A stretch of 64,000 nucleotides of DNA. Origin: Maylandia zebra. Lineage: Eukaryota; Chordata; Actinopteri; Cichliformes; Cichlidae. A model generated the notes under the pieces. That model was not told where the DNA came from. It worked only from the letters and a program-made list of their open reading frames with translations, and did not search any database. Positions 37,990-49,800 of this stretch are shown here, piece after piece. Each line of letters starts with the position of its first letter. Position 1 is the stretch's first letter. The DNA lies in the NCBI RefSeq assembly GCF_041146795.1, contig NC_135174.1, positions 21,228,878 to 21,292,877 of the forward strand, given 5' to 3'. The translations under genes and the position numbers were made by a program.

Positions 37990-38163
37990 TGAGTATGTGT
38001 GAGTGGCAAATGAGATAGAGGACATTTGCAAATGTTTGTGTTTGTGTTGACTGTTTTACTAGGTAGTGGGGAGGTTAAAGGTCATACGGATTGAAGGATA
38101 ACAGTGTCTCCCACAAAGGAGTAAGTTGTGCATCCCTGCTTGAAGGACATTTCCTGTATAAGA

Positions 38164-38165
<2 letters not shown>

Positions 38166-38194
<29 letters not shown>
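38166..38194. repeat. (TG)n microsatellite
   Basis: A TG dinucleotide array of about 29 bp lies between the entpd1 and kcnk1 3' ends. Confidence 0.9.
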
Positions 38195-38303
38195 CATGTC
38201 TGAGTTTGAATGTGTGACACCTGAAAGTGTGCTTGTACCCACGTCAGTCTGCATGTAAGTGTCTTAAATAATGAACATGTGAATGTGAAGATACTACTGT
38301 ATA

Positions 38304-38309
38304 AATAAA
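38304..38309 (+). terminator. entpd1: Second candidate polyadenylation signal for entpd1
   Basis: AATAAA in the context ATAAATAAAATAAC, outside the Tc1 remnant, about 1.6 kb after the stop codon and before the opposing kcnk1 signal. Confidence 0.3.
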
Positions 38310-38614
38310 ATAACTAAAGTTTATAAAAAAAAATCAGATTGGCACTTTTACACTTGTTAAAAACATAATCACTCATTCTCTTTAATGTTTCATGATGCAT
38401 TTACATTTTATCCCAAAAAACAAATGATTTTTGATTAAAAACAACAACAAACCAACAATTTCAAAGTTCTGCTTTTCATTGAATCCCTTAACAAAAACCC
38501 TCCAAAAAACAATTATTTCTGATTGTCAAGATTTGAGTCTGTTTTAAAGCTGCTTTGTGAGTAAAACAGAAATAACTGCAGGCATAAAACATCCAGCATT
38601 AATTGTATATTTGT

Positions 38615-38620
38615 TTTATT
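38615..38620 (-). terminator. kcnk1: Candidate polyadenylation signal for kcnk1
   Basis: The complement reads GCAATAAAAC. It lies about 830 bp beyond the kcnk1 stop codon on the minus strand, the nearest clear signal I found. Confidence 0.4.
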
Positions 38621-39451
38621 GCTACTAAAACGTCTTTCGGCATATTCCTTCATCTCCCACAGTGTTAAAAATGACATATTTTTGCACCTTGGTTACACTT
38701 TTAAAGAAATACATCCCTAAACAGCATGAGATAGCAATTTCAAGTAAAAGCTTCATGGAAATCCAACTGTAATATGAAAGTGCTGCCCTCTAGTGTCAAG
38801 AAGCGACACATTGCAGGGTTTTTACCACTTGATTTTCTACATTCCACCAAGAACTGAAGGCTAATCATAACTTGTAAGGAACCATGAACAAAAACATTTG
38901 TATTCTTTGCTATCACCTGATCTTCTTGTAATTCCTGTATATAATGTACACAGGGCTCACTGACGACACGCCTGATTCTTCTGGTACTGCTTTACTGTTT
39001 TCAAGAAGGCAAATTTCCTATGCAAATACCACCATAGATTATGAAATGTGCCAAGAGTGGATGTTAAATCCTCTGGAGCAGACTTAGCTGCTTTGGAATT
39101 TCAACATCAAAACTTGGCAGGAAATGGAAACTTGTGGGGGTTTCCCTCTGTTTGGGGGGCCCAGCCCTTCCTCTGTGCCAAGATCTCTATCGGCAGGGAA
39201 TTGCACAGTAAGGGTGGAAACAATGCCATGCTGATAAACACTTCATTCTTGGCAATGGAAAAGAGCAATCGCTTTTTTAAATAACTTTGCTTAGATGGTG
39301 ATATATATATAAATTTGTTCAGACTCCTTATAAACTCTAGACATAGAAAGAGGTCAAAGCCGGTACGTCCTGTGCAGCCATGCATGGAGAATATTACACA
39401 GCCCCTTAAGAACAGTTTGTACTAAAATACCCTGGAAGCCAACACAATCTG

Positions 39452-42400
39452 TCATCTCGGTTTTCCGTTAAGAGCACTTCCTGATGCCAGGGTGTAAGGC
39501 GCTGACTTCCCGTTCTGTCGTATGGATGCAGCCTGTTCTGACACAGAAGAGATGGTTGCTGGGTGATCTATCACATGATCTGCAGTATCGGCCAGCTGGT
39601 CGCTCAATTGATCACGGTCGATGATGTTGGTGGTCTCTGAGTCCAGTTCCCGAAGGTTTTCTTCATAAAATCGATGTCTAAGGCGTTTCATTTGGGGAAG
39701 CTCCCAACATGTCTCCAGCACAACCAGGACACACACCAAGCCCAGCAGCAAGTAGACTGGAAGAGCAATTTTATTGGTCAGTAAATAAAAGGTGCAGATA
39801 AAATAACAGGGACTGCTTTGTTTGATGAATTTGTAACATTACTACTGTTACAGGAACACCTAGAATTTTTTATACCAACAAACAAAACTGAAAAAAAAAG
39901 GTGTCACGGTGAAAGGAGCCGCTGCAACATGGAGCCGACGGAAAATTATAACCTGACTCTGAAGAACCCCTTGGCTTAACGAGATTAATAGCATGTTTCG
40001 CCTCAGTAATTATCTGTCAGGCCCTCAACGCAAACAGTTCCCTTTGTTCATTCTTGGACGCAGCAGGCAATCATTTTCAGCCTACAAGCTTTAAAACACA
40101 TCCCCAAAATGAACACCCACAGCAAAGTCATTATGCACTTATTGCCTTCAGAGTTGATAACAGAACTAACGAGCTGATGCTGGATCTACATTTGCCAGAT
40201 GCCCAAAAATACAACTGCCCATCCCTCCATATAAGTTATGGAGGGATGCAAACATACTATCCCACACTGGCAAGCAAAGTAAATATCACACCTGGTGAAC
40301 ACTGGCATGTTAGTATTGTCAGTGTGATTATGTTAGCATGCTGACATTAGCATTAAACCTCGTGAAAATCTTTAAAATCCAATGCACATGATGAAGAAAA
40401 TATGAAGCATTCACCTTTATGGATTTGATTAAGTCATTCTCTTTTAAAACTCATCAGAGTATTTTTGTTATAAGAAATGAAGGCTGTTCTTTAAAGAAAA
40501 TTGCCAAAAAGCTAAAGGTTTATTAAAACACTACGTATTACTAACTAAAGCATCTGGCTCTTACAGTTATCATTTAGGGAGCTTCCTAACTCTAGAAACA
40601 GAAACTGTGATGTTCTTGTTTACTTGCTTAGTTGCGCACTCCACCCCCCTTTGTACTCCTGTTAAAGCCACTTTGCACTGTTGTATGAAGAAAGTAGTGC
40701 ACACCTGTGTATAAGTTGTTCAGGTTCTCTACAATGTCCAAACAGAGAGTAATGGCTGGTGGGAATTGGGAGTGAAAGCACTGCTACCCCATGCTAAAAA
40801 GACCCGGATGAGATGGTTCAGGCATTTTCTTACAATGCCTACTAGGTGTTTGGAGATTTTCTGGGCAGGTCCCATTGGGAGAAGACCCTGGGATAGACTC
40901 AAAACACACTATATATCTCATCTGGCATGGGAAATCCTCGTAATCTGGCAGGAGGAACTGGGGAGAAGGATGTCTAGAATATCCTGCCTAGCCTGCTGAC
41001 TGACTTTAGCAAAGGGGAAGATCATGAATGGGTGGCTCAATTCTTAGAAAAACTCTGATGAATATCAGAAGACGTTTACCTTATTTTCAGAGTCACTGAG
41101 CCTGATTCTCCATGTGTTTATTGACTTTTTAAATCAATAGAACAGCTTTTAGTTGTGAAAACATAATTATATTTGAATTGCTTCTTTTTATTTTCTAATG
41201 ATCCAATAACCTTGTAGCATGATAGATGGCATTTTACACATTGTGTCTTTGGAACAAAGGGTGTATTTATATAGATATTTTATTAAAAGTCAGGAATTTC
41301 TAGGTGTCGGTTTAGCTCAGAGGTTGAGCAGGAGACATGAAGGCCTTTACTGTGCGTCTTCTCTGTTTTCACTAAAAACTATCTTATAGGCAAGAGAAAG
41401 CCCAAAAAATATTCCAGATTTTGATATTTAATTGTTTCTTTTTACAACATAAATGATCTATTTCATGATATATTAGATTTAAAAAATGTGACTGCCTTTT
41501 TAAATTCTACTCACCTGTAATGGCCAGCCGGTAGAGGTGTGGGTGTGGATTTACGTCTTTACTGGGAGTTTCTCCTGGTACATAATCTCCAAGGCCAATA
41601 GTTGTCAGAGAGATGAAGCAGAAATACAGAGCCTCTAGGAAGTTCCAGTCTTCCTCGATAGCGACAAAGATCCATGCAGGGATAATTACAAAGATAAGGG
41701 TCGTGATGAAGGCAAGGAAGGCAGCATGGATGACTCCCAGGTGTGCCTTAGACATAGCCCATCGTCGATGGAAGTAGGACAGTGGACGACGTGTGACCAC
41801 GGACATGATCCATTGAACCGCAGCAGAGAGGAAGAAGAGGGTAACAGGGATGCCAAGGAGGGAGTAGAAGATACAGAAAGCCTTCCCCCCATCAGAGAGA
41901 GGAACAGTGTGGCCATAACCTGAAGACACAACAAAACATGCAGCACTATGTAAATTACAGAGTTACAGTAATAAAAGGAGGAATTCTCCTCCAGGATTCA
42001 CCCGGGATTTGTGAAAACTAACTGTAGTTAGCGTCAAACAAGACTCGTCAAGTCTTAAAATGAAGCAGGCTATAGAAATAAAGAAATAATTTATTTATTT
42101 TTAACATTTTTTAGGATATCCTCTGTAAACTTTGCATGATTTCATGCTGCCTATTAGTTTCCTTTTGGTTAATATAAGCTACCACTTGTGCCATGTCGTA
42201 TGTGATGCAACAACTACTCTGTTAAAATGCTAATATAGCCATTATAAACTTATATCTCAAAGGTCCTCCTAGACCTCCAGAAAACTGAAAAATAAATAAA
42301 TTCATGCATTCATATAAACATAAAAGTCTCACCCTCAAGAAGTGTTGGCGACAAATGCTGAAGGTTTGCACAAAAACATCGTTTTTTTTATTTATCTTAA

Positions 42401-45400
42401 AAAAACAAATGAGTTGAGATAAGGATTTATTCTTCTAGAGACGCATTTACTGATATGTCTGATAAAAATACTACTTTCCTGAGTGTATTACTTATACAAA
42501 GGCCCTGAAAGGCAGGACAAATACTGCTTTCATGGATTATTTATAGAATCTGGACCAAAATTCATACAATACAATAACAATACATGTAATAGAGACACCT
42601 TGAAACACACACTATTTATAAAAGGACATTTAAGCTAGACCTTGATCAATAAAATTAGGCAGAGGGATTTTTCTCATCTTGGTTAATCTTGACTTAAATA
42701 CACAAAACATTATTACATGATATATTGAATTTCTCCATCATTTAACACGGCTTGCTTACTGTTAGTTCACTTACCGTACATGTCCAAATGACCAAGGGAG
42801 CTATTTTTATGTCATTTCTCTTTGCTCACATTAAACTGAGGTAACAGAAAAGTATATCAGTAACAAAGTAACAAATTCATTACTGTCTTTAGTAAACATT
42901 TCCAGCATCTGTGCTTTATTTGATTATTCATTTTTACTTTTACGAGTACTTTCTTCTCGTTGCAGTTTTAAAACAGGTTTGTTACTTTAGGCTTAACACG
43001 TTTGAGGGAAGTTTTTGTTTCACTTCACTGCGTGCCTTAAAACATCAAATCGATTTGAGGATAAATGGAGGGAACGGTAAAACAGAAAAGATATTCCTAT
43101 TTGTGTATCCATCACTAGAGCGAACAGAAAGGAAGTATCCTTTGTAAGTGGCAGGTCATTTCAAATGCAATGTTTCTGTAAGTTCAACAAAGATCAGTAA
43201 AAACACAAACTGCTTGTGTGCAGTTTGTCACACAGTGTCTGCTAGCAAAAGGTACGGCTGCTGTATTTCCCAGGGAGAGAAAAGAGTTTGAGATAACTTC
43301 ACTGAGAGATGGAGAATGATGTAAGAAACACAGGACAGGAGAGGAAGGAGACAGGTTATATTTAAAGGTAAGGACTGCTCAGTGACATGCGATAAACTGG
43401 ATAAACTGAAATTTAAAGCTAGTCTATTGTAATTCTACATACTTGTCTGAACTTGAAGGTTATTTAAAGTCCAATGCAGTTAATAATTCATTCCCTTAAC
43501 TACTATATTTTTTCTCCTTTGGAAAGAAAAAAATGAACATCCTAAACATTTATTATTCAAACCACATTATTTTCCAATGTGTTAAAAGTGGCTACAGGGG
43601 ATCTTTAACCATAGACTTATTAGTTACAGCCAGGGACGTGCAGAGGGGGGGCTAGAGGGGCTTGAGCACCCGCCCCTTTCCTGATGAGTGCCCAAAGTGC
43701 CCTTTTGTTGAGGCAACTTTTAAATTTTTTTTATTTATTTATTTATTTATTTTATGTGTGTGTGCGTGCGGAGTCCTGTCTGTGCCCCTCAACAATAATA
43801 TTTAACTATTAATCACAGTTTTGCTAAATAAAAGGATCTGGCTTGCATCAGTCACATGATCACATTTAACCAATGATCGCCCTCGACGGCAGAACGCGCT
43901 GGTTACGAGCCGGGAACGAGCTCACAAAGAGCACGCGCATTTTTAGCGTTCCGGAGCTGTAGGAGAAACACAAGTTAACTCAGAGACACAGACTGATGCG
44001 ACAAAACCAGTAAGTAGGTGTACAGCGTACACTGTAGTGTGTAGCACCCAGGAGTATTAGCTTATTACGTACACGTTGGTAAGTTGTCTTGTGGCAATTT
44101 GACAAACTGAAACAAACGAGCGTGCTGTGTGTGCAACAGCGCGACAAACATTACCTGTCCTTTTATTAACTGCACAGGTAGTGCTGGTCACAGCTGCTGG
44201 CTACCTGTGTAAGGCTGTCATGGGTCTGTAGCTCTGTCACCGTTTTAGGGAACATATTTAGTTTTAAAGTATTTAGAAACATGTTTAGTTTTAAAGTAAG
44301 TTTCTGGGCATTTCCTGCCTTTCTGGAGGGATTATATTTCACTAAAAACGATCTAATATGCATGTCCACATAATTGTGCATTATTATAATTATAATATAT
44401 TAAAAAACACACGCTGTATTTTAAAGAACATACATTAAGAAGCAGATTATAATAGATTTATATTTTAAATAAGACAAAATTTGGATTTTACAGCAGTAAA
44501 ATGATTGTATCTCTACAGTTTAAAAATGTAATAAGTTTTGCCCTGCACAGAGTGGATAGTGAAACAAATGGAATCATCATAAATACATTATTTCATATTT
44601 ATTACTTCCCCCTCCTCATTGCTTTATTATTGTAGCTCTAGTAATAAATAATAATGTAAGGATTCTGGATCAGCACCGAGATGCCCATAGTATATACAGT
44701 ATTCTGAAGAAGGTCTAAAATGTCACTGTGTGCACCTGCATGTGTGTGTTTTATTTAGATGGATTATTTTAAATTATTACTCATGATATAACATTGTGCA
44801 GACATGGCTGGTAAGGACATGAGGAGGAAACAGTAGGAGCTGTGTGAGGCTACTAAAGGCAGGGCTATAACATTTTGCTGTCATCATTTTATTATAGATT
44901 AAGTGCAAGAGTTGTTAGGTGTGGATAATTAGATTATAGTTTATTGCAATAGCAAGTTGTGCCTTGTTCTCAGATAGACAGCAAGTGGAGAGTGATATAT
45001 GAAATGATGCGATGGAAGGAAGAAGAGAAGCAAAGAGTGATTCACAGGCAGAGCCGAGTTTATGTCACAGTTTTTTGTTGCCTTATGGTTCCAAGTGCTG
45101 TCACCAATCTTTGCATTTTGTTATTATCTCATGATACTTGTTTAATCAGCTACCATCTCTCCTGTGGACTTTTTAATGTCTACAGTCTCAGATCAACACA
45201 GCCCTGCCCTTCCCATATTAGATTCTTGATGAATGTGTGTTGTTGTTATTCAGCATGGTTCAATGTGCCCCTTTTTAACTTTGAGCACCCGCCCCTTTAA
45301 ACCTCTCTGCACGGGCCTGGTTACAGCGAGGAAACCTGTTTATATAGCGTGCCACAAATTTACATTTATTCAGCTAAATGGGCCACTCACATTTTCGACT

Positions 45401-45802
45401 CTCGAAGCAAAGGCTTTTAAAGTCTGAACACCTGTATCCGTTGGACTCACCTGTTGTGGTCAGCACGGTGCTGGTGAAGAACAGGGAGGACACAAAGTCC
45501 CAGCTACGCTGGGTGTCGTTACCCAGGATGGACACTCCATAGTTACTGGCCTCGAGAGCGCGGGCCAGGAGCTCCTCTAGGCGAGCGTCAGACACACAGG
45601 AGTTGTTCCTCAGGAAGTCCCGTAGATCCGCTTTGAGCTTCTGCCGGAGCGCGTCTTCGTACGGCAGCTCGATGGCGGAGAAGATCCCGGCGCCGACGAT
45701 GAGGTAAAGGATGTAAGCGACAACCAGCAGGCCGAAATTCAACGCTGACTGGTGTCTGTCTATAAACCGACGGCACGCGCCTCTTGTGCACCCGCGTACC
45801 AT
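39452..45802 (-). CDS. kcnk1: Two-pore-domain potassium channel, TWIK-1 type
   Basis: This is a background potassium channel that works as a dimer with two pore loops per subunit. Coding exons, in reading order, are 45451-45802, 41515-41919 and 39452-39756. Phases close and give 353 residues (human KCNK1 has 336). The first membrane helix lies at about residues 23-45. Cys69, which links the extracellular cap in TWIK-1, is present at the same position, as is an N-glycosylation site at Asn95 (NDT). Pore 1 is TTTGYGH, split by intron 1, and keeps the Thr that loosens selectivity in TWIK-1. Pore 2 is TTIGLGDYV. A Lys at 276 lines up with the sumoylated Lys274 of human TWIK-1. The N-terminus RRFIDRHQSALNFG and the RRPLSYFHRRW segment fit KCNK1 better than KCNK6. 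Which fish duplicate it is cannot be decided here. Intron 1 contains a hAT element. Confidence 0.92.
40790..41030 (+). mobile_element. Highly decayed LINE C-terminal fragment
   Basis: The translation MRWFRHFLTMPTRCLEIFWA, then IGRRPWDRLKTHYISHLAWE, is a diverged version of the LINE fragment at 23676-23965, matching in order and spacing. It is in the second intron of kcnk1, on the opposite strand. Confidence 0.6.
41950..43620. other. kcnk1 intron 1, distal part
   Basis: AT-rich intron sequence with no other gene or clear repeat recognised. Confidence 0.6.
43631..45319. mobile_element. hAT-type element of 1689 bp in kcnk1 intron 1
   Basis: The ends CAGGGACGTGCAGAGGGG and, inverted, CAGGCCCGTGCAGAGAGG pair at most positions. 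A GAGCACCCGCCCCTTT block occurs near both ends in the same orientation. The 8-bp target duplication GTTACAGC is at 43623-43630 and 45320-45327. A GC-rich island at about 43870-44010 contrasts with the AT-rich rest and may be the element's own promoter and first exon. I found no transposase domain, so it is probably an internally deleted copy. Confidence 0.88.
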
Positions 45803-46512
45803 CCCACTTGCTTAAAGTTTGTTTATTAAAAAAAAAAAAAGTACTCAGTTTAATTTAAATAAATAGAAATCCTGGAATCTTTTGGTAGAGACTTCTATGC
45901 TGTACTCGGTGGATGGACTCGTCTTCCTCATTCTTCATTCCTCAGTGGTAGGGCAGTGGTGACGTCACTTATTCACCTTACCAGGTGGAGTGCGTCTTTA
46001 ACTGCACTTCCCTCTCAAGCCGGTCGAACGGGTTTTCTGTTTTGAGGCAATGGAAATTAATTAATAAATCATGAGCAAGGTCAGCTTTCTTCGGTGACCC
46101 AGATTTACTGCGACCAAACATACATTTTGCATTATTAAAACAGCAGAACATCATTTTAAACCAAAAGACCATCTTTTATAGGGGTTAGGATACACCCTAT
46201 ACTTTCCAAGCCCATTTTCTTCTTTATTATTCTAAAAAAAAAAATTCAAACACTGTTTTTGAATAAACTTATGTGTTATCTAAACTTTGTGTGCTTCCAT
46301 TTTCTTACACTTTTACTCCTCCATATCCCCGTGGACAGTTTTATCAGAGCGTTGAAAATCCTCGTTGTTTGTAATTAACACCTTTACCACTAGAAGACGC
46401 TAGAGACCATGTTTCTACAGTCGTGTGTGTGCGAGTGTGTGTGTGTGTGCATACTGTGAGCTACTGGCGTCATCAGAAAAGAAAAAAGGAACAGTTGATT
46501 AAAAAAAAACAT
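45803..46512 (-). other. Spacer: kcnk1 5' flank and end of thrombospondin gene
   Basis: Only about 0.7 kb separates the kcnk1 start codon from the polyadenylation signal of the upstream thrombospondin gene. The kcnk1 promoter and 5' untranslated region must lie here or inside the neighbour. No TATA box is evident. Confidence 0.5.
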
Positions 46513-46518
46513 TTTATT
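46513..46518 (-). terminator. Polyadenylation signal of the thrombospondin gene
   Basis: The complement reads TCAATAAAATG, followed by T-rich sequence. It lies about 345 bp after the thrombospondin stop codon, giving a short 3' untranslated region. Confidence 0.55.
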
Positions 46519-46860
46519 GATAAGTAACCGCCAGACATGTGCTCCACTTACTCCATCATCAATTTATCTTTGCATCTTTCCCTCTCATGTCTGGCATCTA
46601 GCAATAAATAATTATTTACAGCCATTAGGGAAGCACAAAATGAAAAGCAACAAGAAGTTACAGTCATTAGAGATGCTGTCAGAGCAGTAATATACAGTGA
46701 ATGAGACAGCCTGAAATCAATACTGCTGCATACAAAGCTGACAGATAGAGGATGGTCATTAATTGATAGTCTTGGCTGGATTAACGCCTGAGTCTGGTGT
46801 ATCCTCTCTCTCTCTCTGGTGGATATTTGTGGAATTCCCAAATTATCCCGAGACAATAAT

Positions 46861-49800
46861 TCAGTTATCTAAGAATCAAAAAGAAAAATAGCCACTTTTA
46901 GGAACTGCTGTGTGGAGACATGATCTGAAGCAGTGATAGTAGGTAAGGTAAGTTCAACACAGAAAACATTGCACTTTTTGACAGTTGTACAGTTGCTGAT
47001 ATGACAATACATTTCAGATGGTTCCACTATAAAAAAAAGTAGATAAATTAATTTAATAAAGTGTTTAAAGCACAAAAGGTACAATTATTTCGAAAAGTGT
47101 AAAAAAAAATGGCCACAGATTTGTGCTGCTGGACTCCGCCCCCCTTTTCTCTCCTATACTAATCTTGTGATCTTTAAGAGGTGCCTGATCGTCAGATAGG
47201 AAACTACTCTAGGTTTTACCTTAAAGGTGGTGTATTGTACCACCTTTAAGGTGTACAATACACCTTACAAGTTTTATACATCACCCACAGCAGCAGAGGG
47301 CAAAATTAACTGACTCAAAAGCTTGCTTAGTTACTAAAGAATGAGTGAGGAATGCTTCAGGAATGACCTTATAGCTAATGAAAAATTCATCAGTACCTAC
47401 CTAATAACTCCTGGTCTAGGACTTTATAGTAAATAAAGAACAAGCTAGGATGTATTATATTAATAAGTTATTAAGTAATAATTACTTCATACACTCACTG
47501 CTTTGTTAGACACACCTGGTCAATTGCTTGCTAATGCAAATAGCTAATCAGCCAATTTCATGGCAGCAACTGAATGCATTCAGGCATGTAGATATGGTCA
47601 TGAGGACACGCTGAAGTTCAAACCGAGCATCAGAATGGAGAAGAAAGGTGATTTAAGCGCATTTGAATGTGGCATGGCTGTTAGTGCCAGATGGGCTAGT
47701 CTGAGTATTTCAGAAACGACTGATCTACTGGGATTTTCCACACAACCATCTGTAGGGTTTACAGAGAATGGTCCAAAAAAGGAGAAAATATCCAGTTAGC
47801 AGCAGTTCTCTTGGAGAAAAATGGCTTGTCGATGCCAGAGGTCACAGGAGAATGGCAGACTGCTCTGAGCTGATAAAAAGGCAACAGTAAATCAAATAAC
47901 CACTCGTTAAAACCGAGGTATCTAGAGGAGCAACACATTGAACCTTGAAGCAGATGGGCTACGGCAGCAGAAGACCACACTTGGTGTCCCTCCTGTGGTA
48001 ACTGAGGCTACAGTTTGCATGGGCTCACCGCAATTAAACAACGTAAGATGAAATGTGTCCCAATTTCTGCTCTGACACTTGGATGGTATAATAAGAATTT
48101 GGTGTGAACAACATGAGAACATGAATCCATCATGCCTTACAATTACAGTTCACGTTGTTGTTGGTGTGATGGCGTAGGCGATATTTTCTTGGCAAACTTC
48201 GGGCCTCTTAGTACCAACTGAGTATCATTTAATCATCACATCTGACCTGAGTATTGTTGCTGACCATGTCCATTCCTTTATGACCACAGTGTTTCCCGAA
48301 CACGAGTTCACTGTACTTAAATGACCTCCACAGACACAGGGTCTCTATCCAATAGACCATGTTTGTGAAGTGATGGAACGGGAGATTCACGTTGTAGATG
48401 TACAGTGAATAAAACTGCAGCAACTGCGTCTCATGTTCATGTCAAAATCTCTTAGGAATGTTTCCAGCGCATTGTTGAATCTGTGGCATGAAGAATTAGG
48501 GCAATTCTGAAGAGAAAAGATGGTCCAAACCAGTACAAGCAAATTGTACCTAATGAACTGACCAGTTAGTGCAGTTATCTGTATACGTACTGCTGCAAAA
48601 CCTCATACAAAGTAGTTACTTAGTAGTTACAGATTTTTTCAGCATGACTCCTCCATTGCCTGTAGTCCATAATTACTTAATAAATTTTAAAAAGAGCAGG
48701 GTCCTCAAAAAGTATCTCAGTATTCAACATTCAAACGCACTTATATGAATAACTTAATTCTTTGTAACATAATAAAGGCAAACACCATAAAAATGTAATG
48801 TAGAAACTACTAGAGGAACAACTTATTTACGTTTCTTACACTAAAATTTGCCTTCACCATGCCAGTCATATAATAACATGTTAATAATCTGTGCATAATC
48901 ACAGGAGGCAGGGGGTAATTAATGGTAAGGTAAACCTGAAATAATGAGAAACCACTGAAGTATGCTTTGGTCCTTGATGCCACATAAAAAGAGCAACAAG
49001 TAATCAGTGTAAGTAATTACTGTATTGAGTTATGAGGACAGTGGCAAGTTGTTAAGGCAAGGATAATTATGAACTCACCGGTACCTAATGATTCACTAAC
49101 ACAGGATCTCCCAGTTGATTCTTTAGTAAATAATATTTTTCACATGGAATGCCAAGAGCTGGATTTATTAGGGAACTAACAATGAGCGTTTACTATCAGG
49201 CCATTGCTGATCCATTCCTCACTTGCACTTTACTAAAAAGGCACATTTTTGTTTCACTTAATATAAAGTGTTAGCAGGATGTCTTACCTCTACACTCATA
49301 TCTGAGGTCTGAGAAGATAACATGTTCCTGAGAGAACACAAACAGTCCCAGTCTGCCTCCAGCCAGGGTGTGGTCATACACGGCCCCCGAGTCGGACAAA
49401 ATGTCCCTGCCCTCGTACACCACCACCCTGCAAAGGAAGCACAGTATAGCCAACCCAGTGCAAATCAGCCGTAGTACAACACTACCATGTTCACATTAAA
49501 TTTAAGTTAAAATCATAAGTAAAATGCAAGATAACCTGCAGAAAGTAACTAAAGGCATTTCAATTTCAAATAGTATCATCAAGGACATTTTTGAGGTATC
49601 TTTTCTATTCTTCTTCTTTTTCTGCTTGTCCTTCGCAAAGTTACTATAAATTCACACTTTACGTTTTTCTTGACGTTGCATACTTAACTTTTTTTTCACG
49701 GACATCACAGAGGACGTGATGTCAGTTGGAGATATATTCATAGCAGTTACAATGGAGCTTTGGAGCAAGTATCCAAAATATCAATACATGTCCGTCCTTC

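Noticed and set aside
40054-40344. 96-codon plus-strand frame in kcnk1 intron 2
   Set aside because: It resembles no protein family, has no splice signals, and ends in a repeated GTTAGCATGCTGACATTAG-type sequence common in fish non-coding DNA.
41305-41345. TTTAGCTCAGAGGTTGAGCA, a tRNA A-box-like string
   Set aside because: There is no B box or cloverleaf downstream. It is probably the head of a decayed SINE, too short to call.
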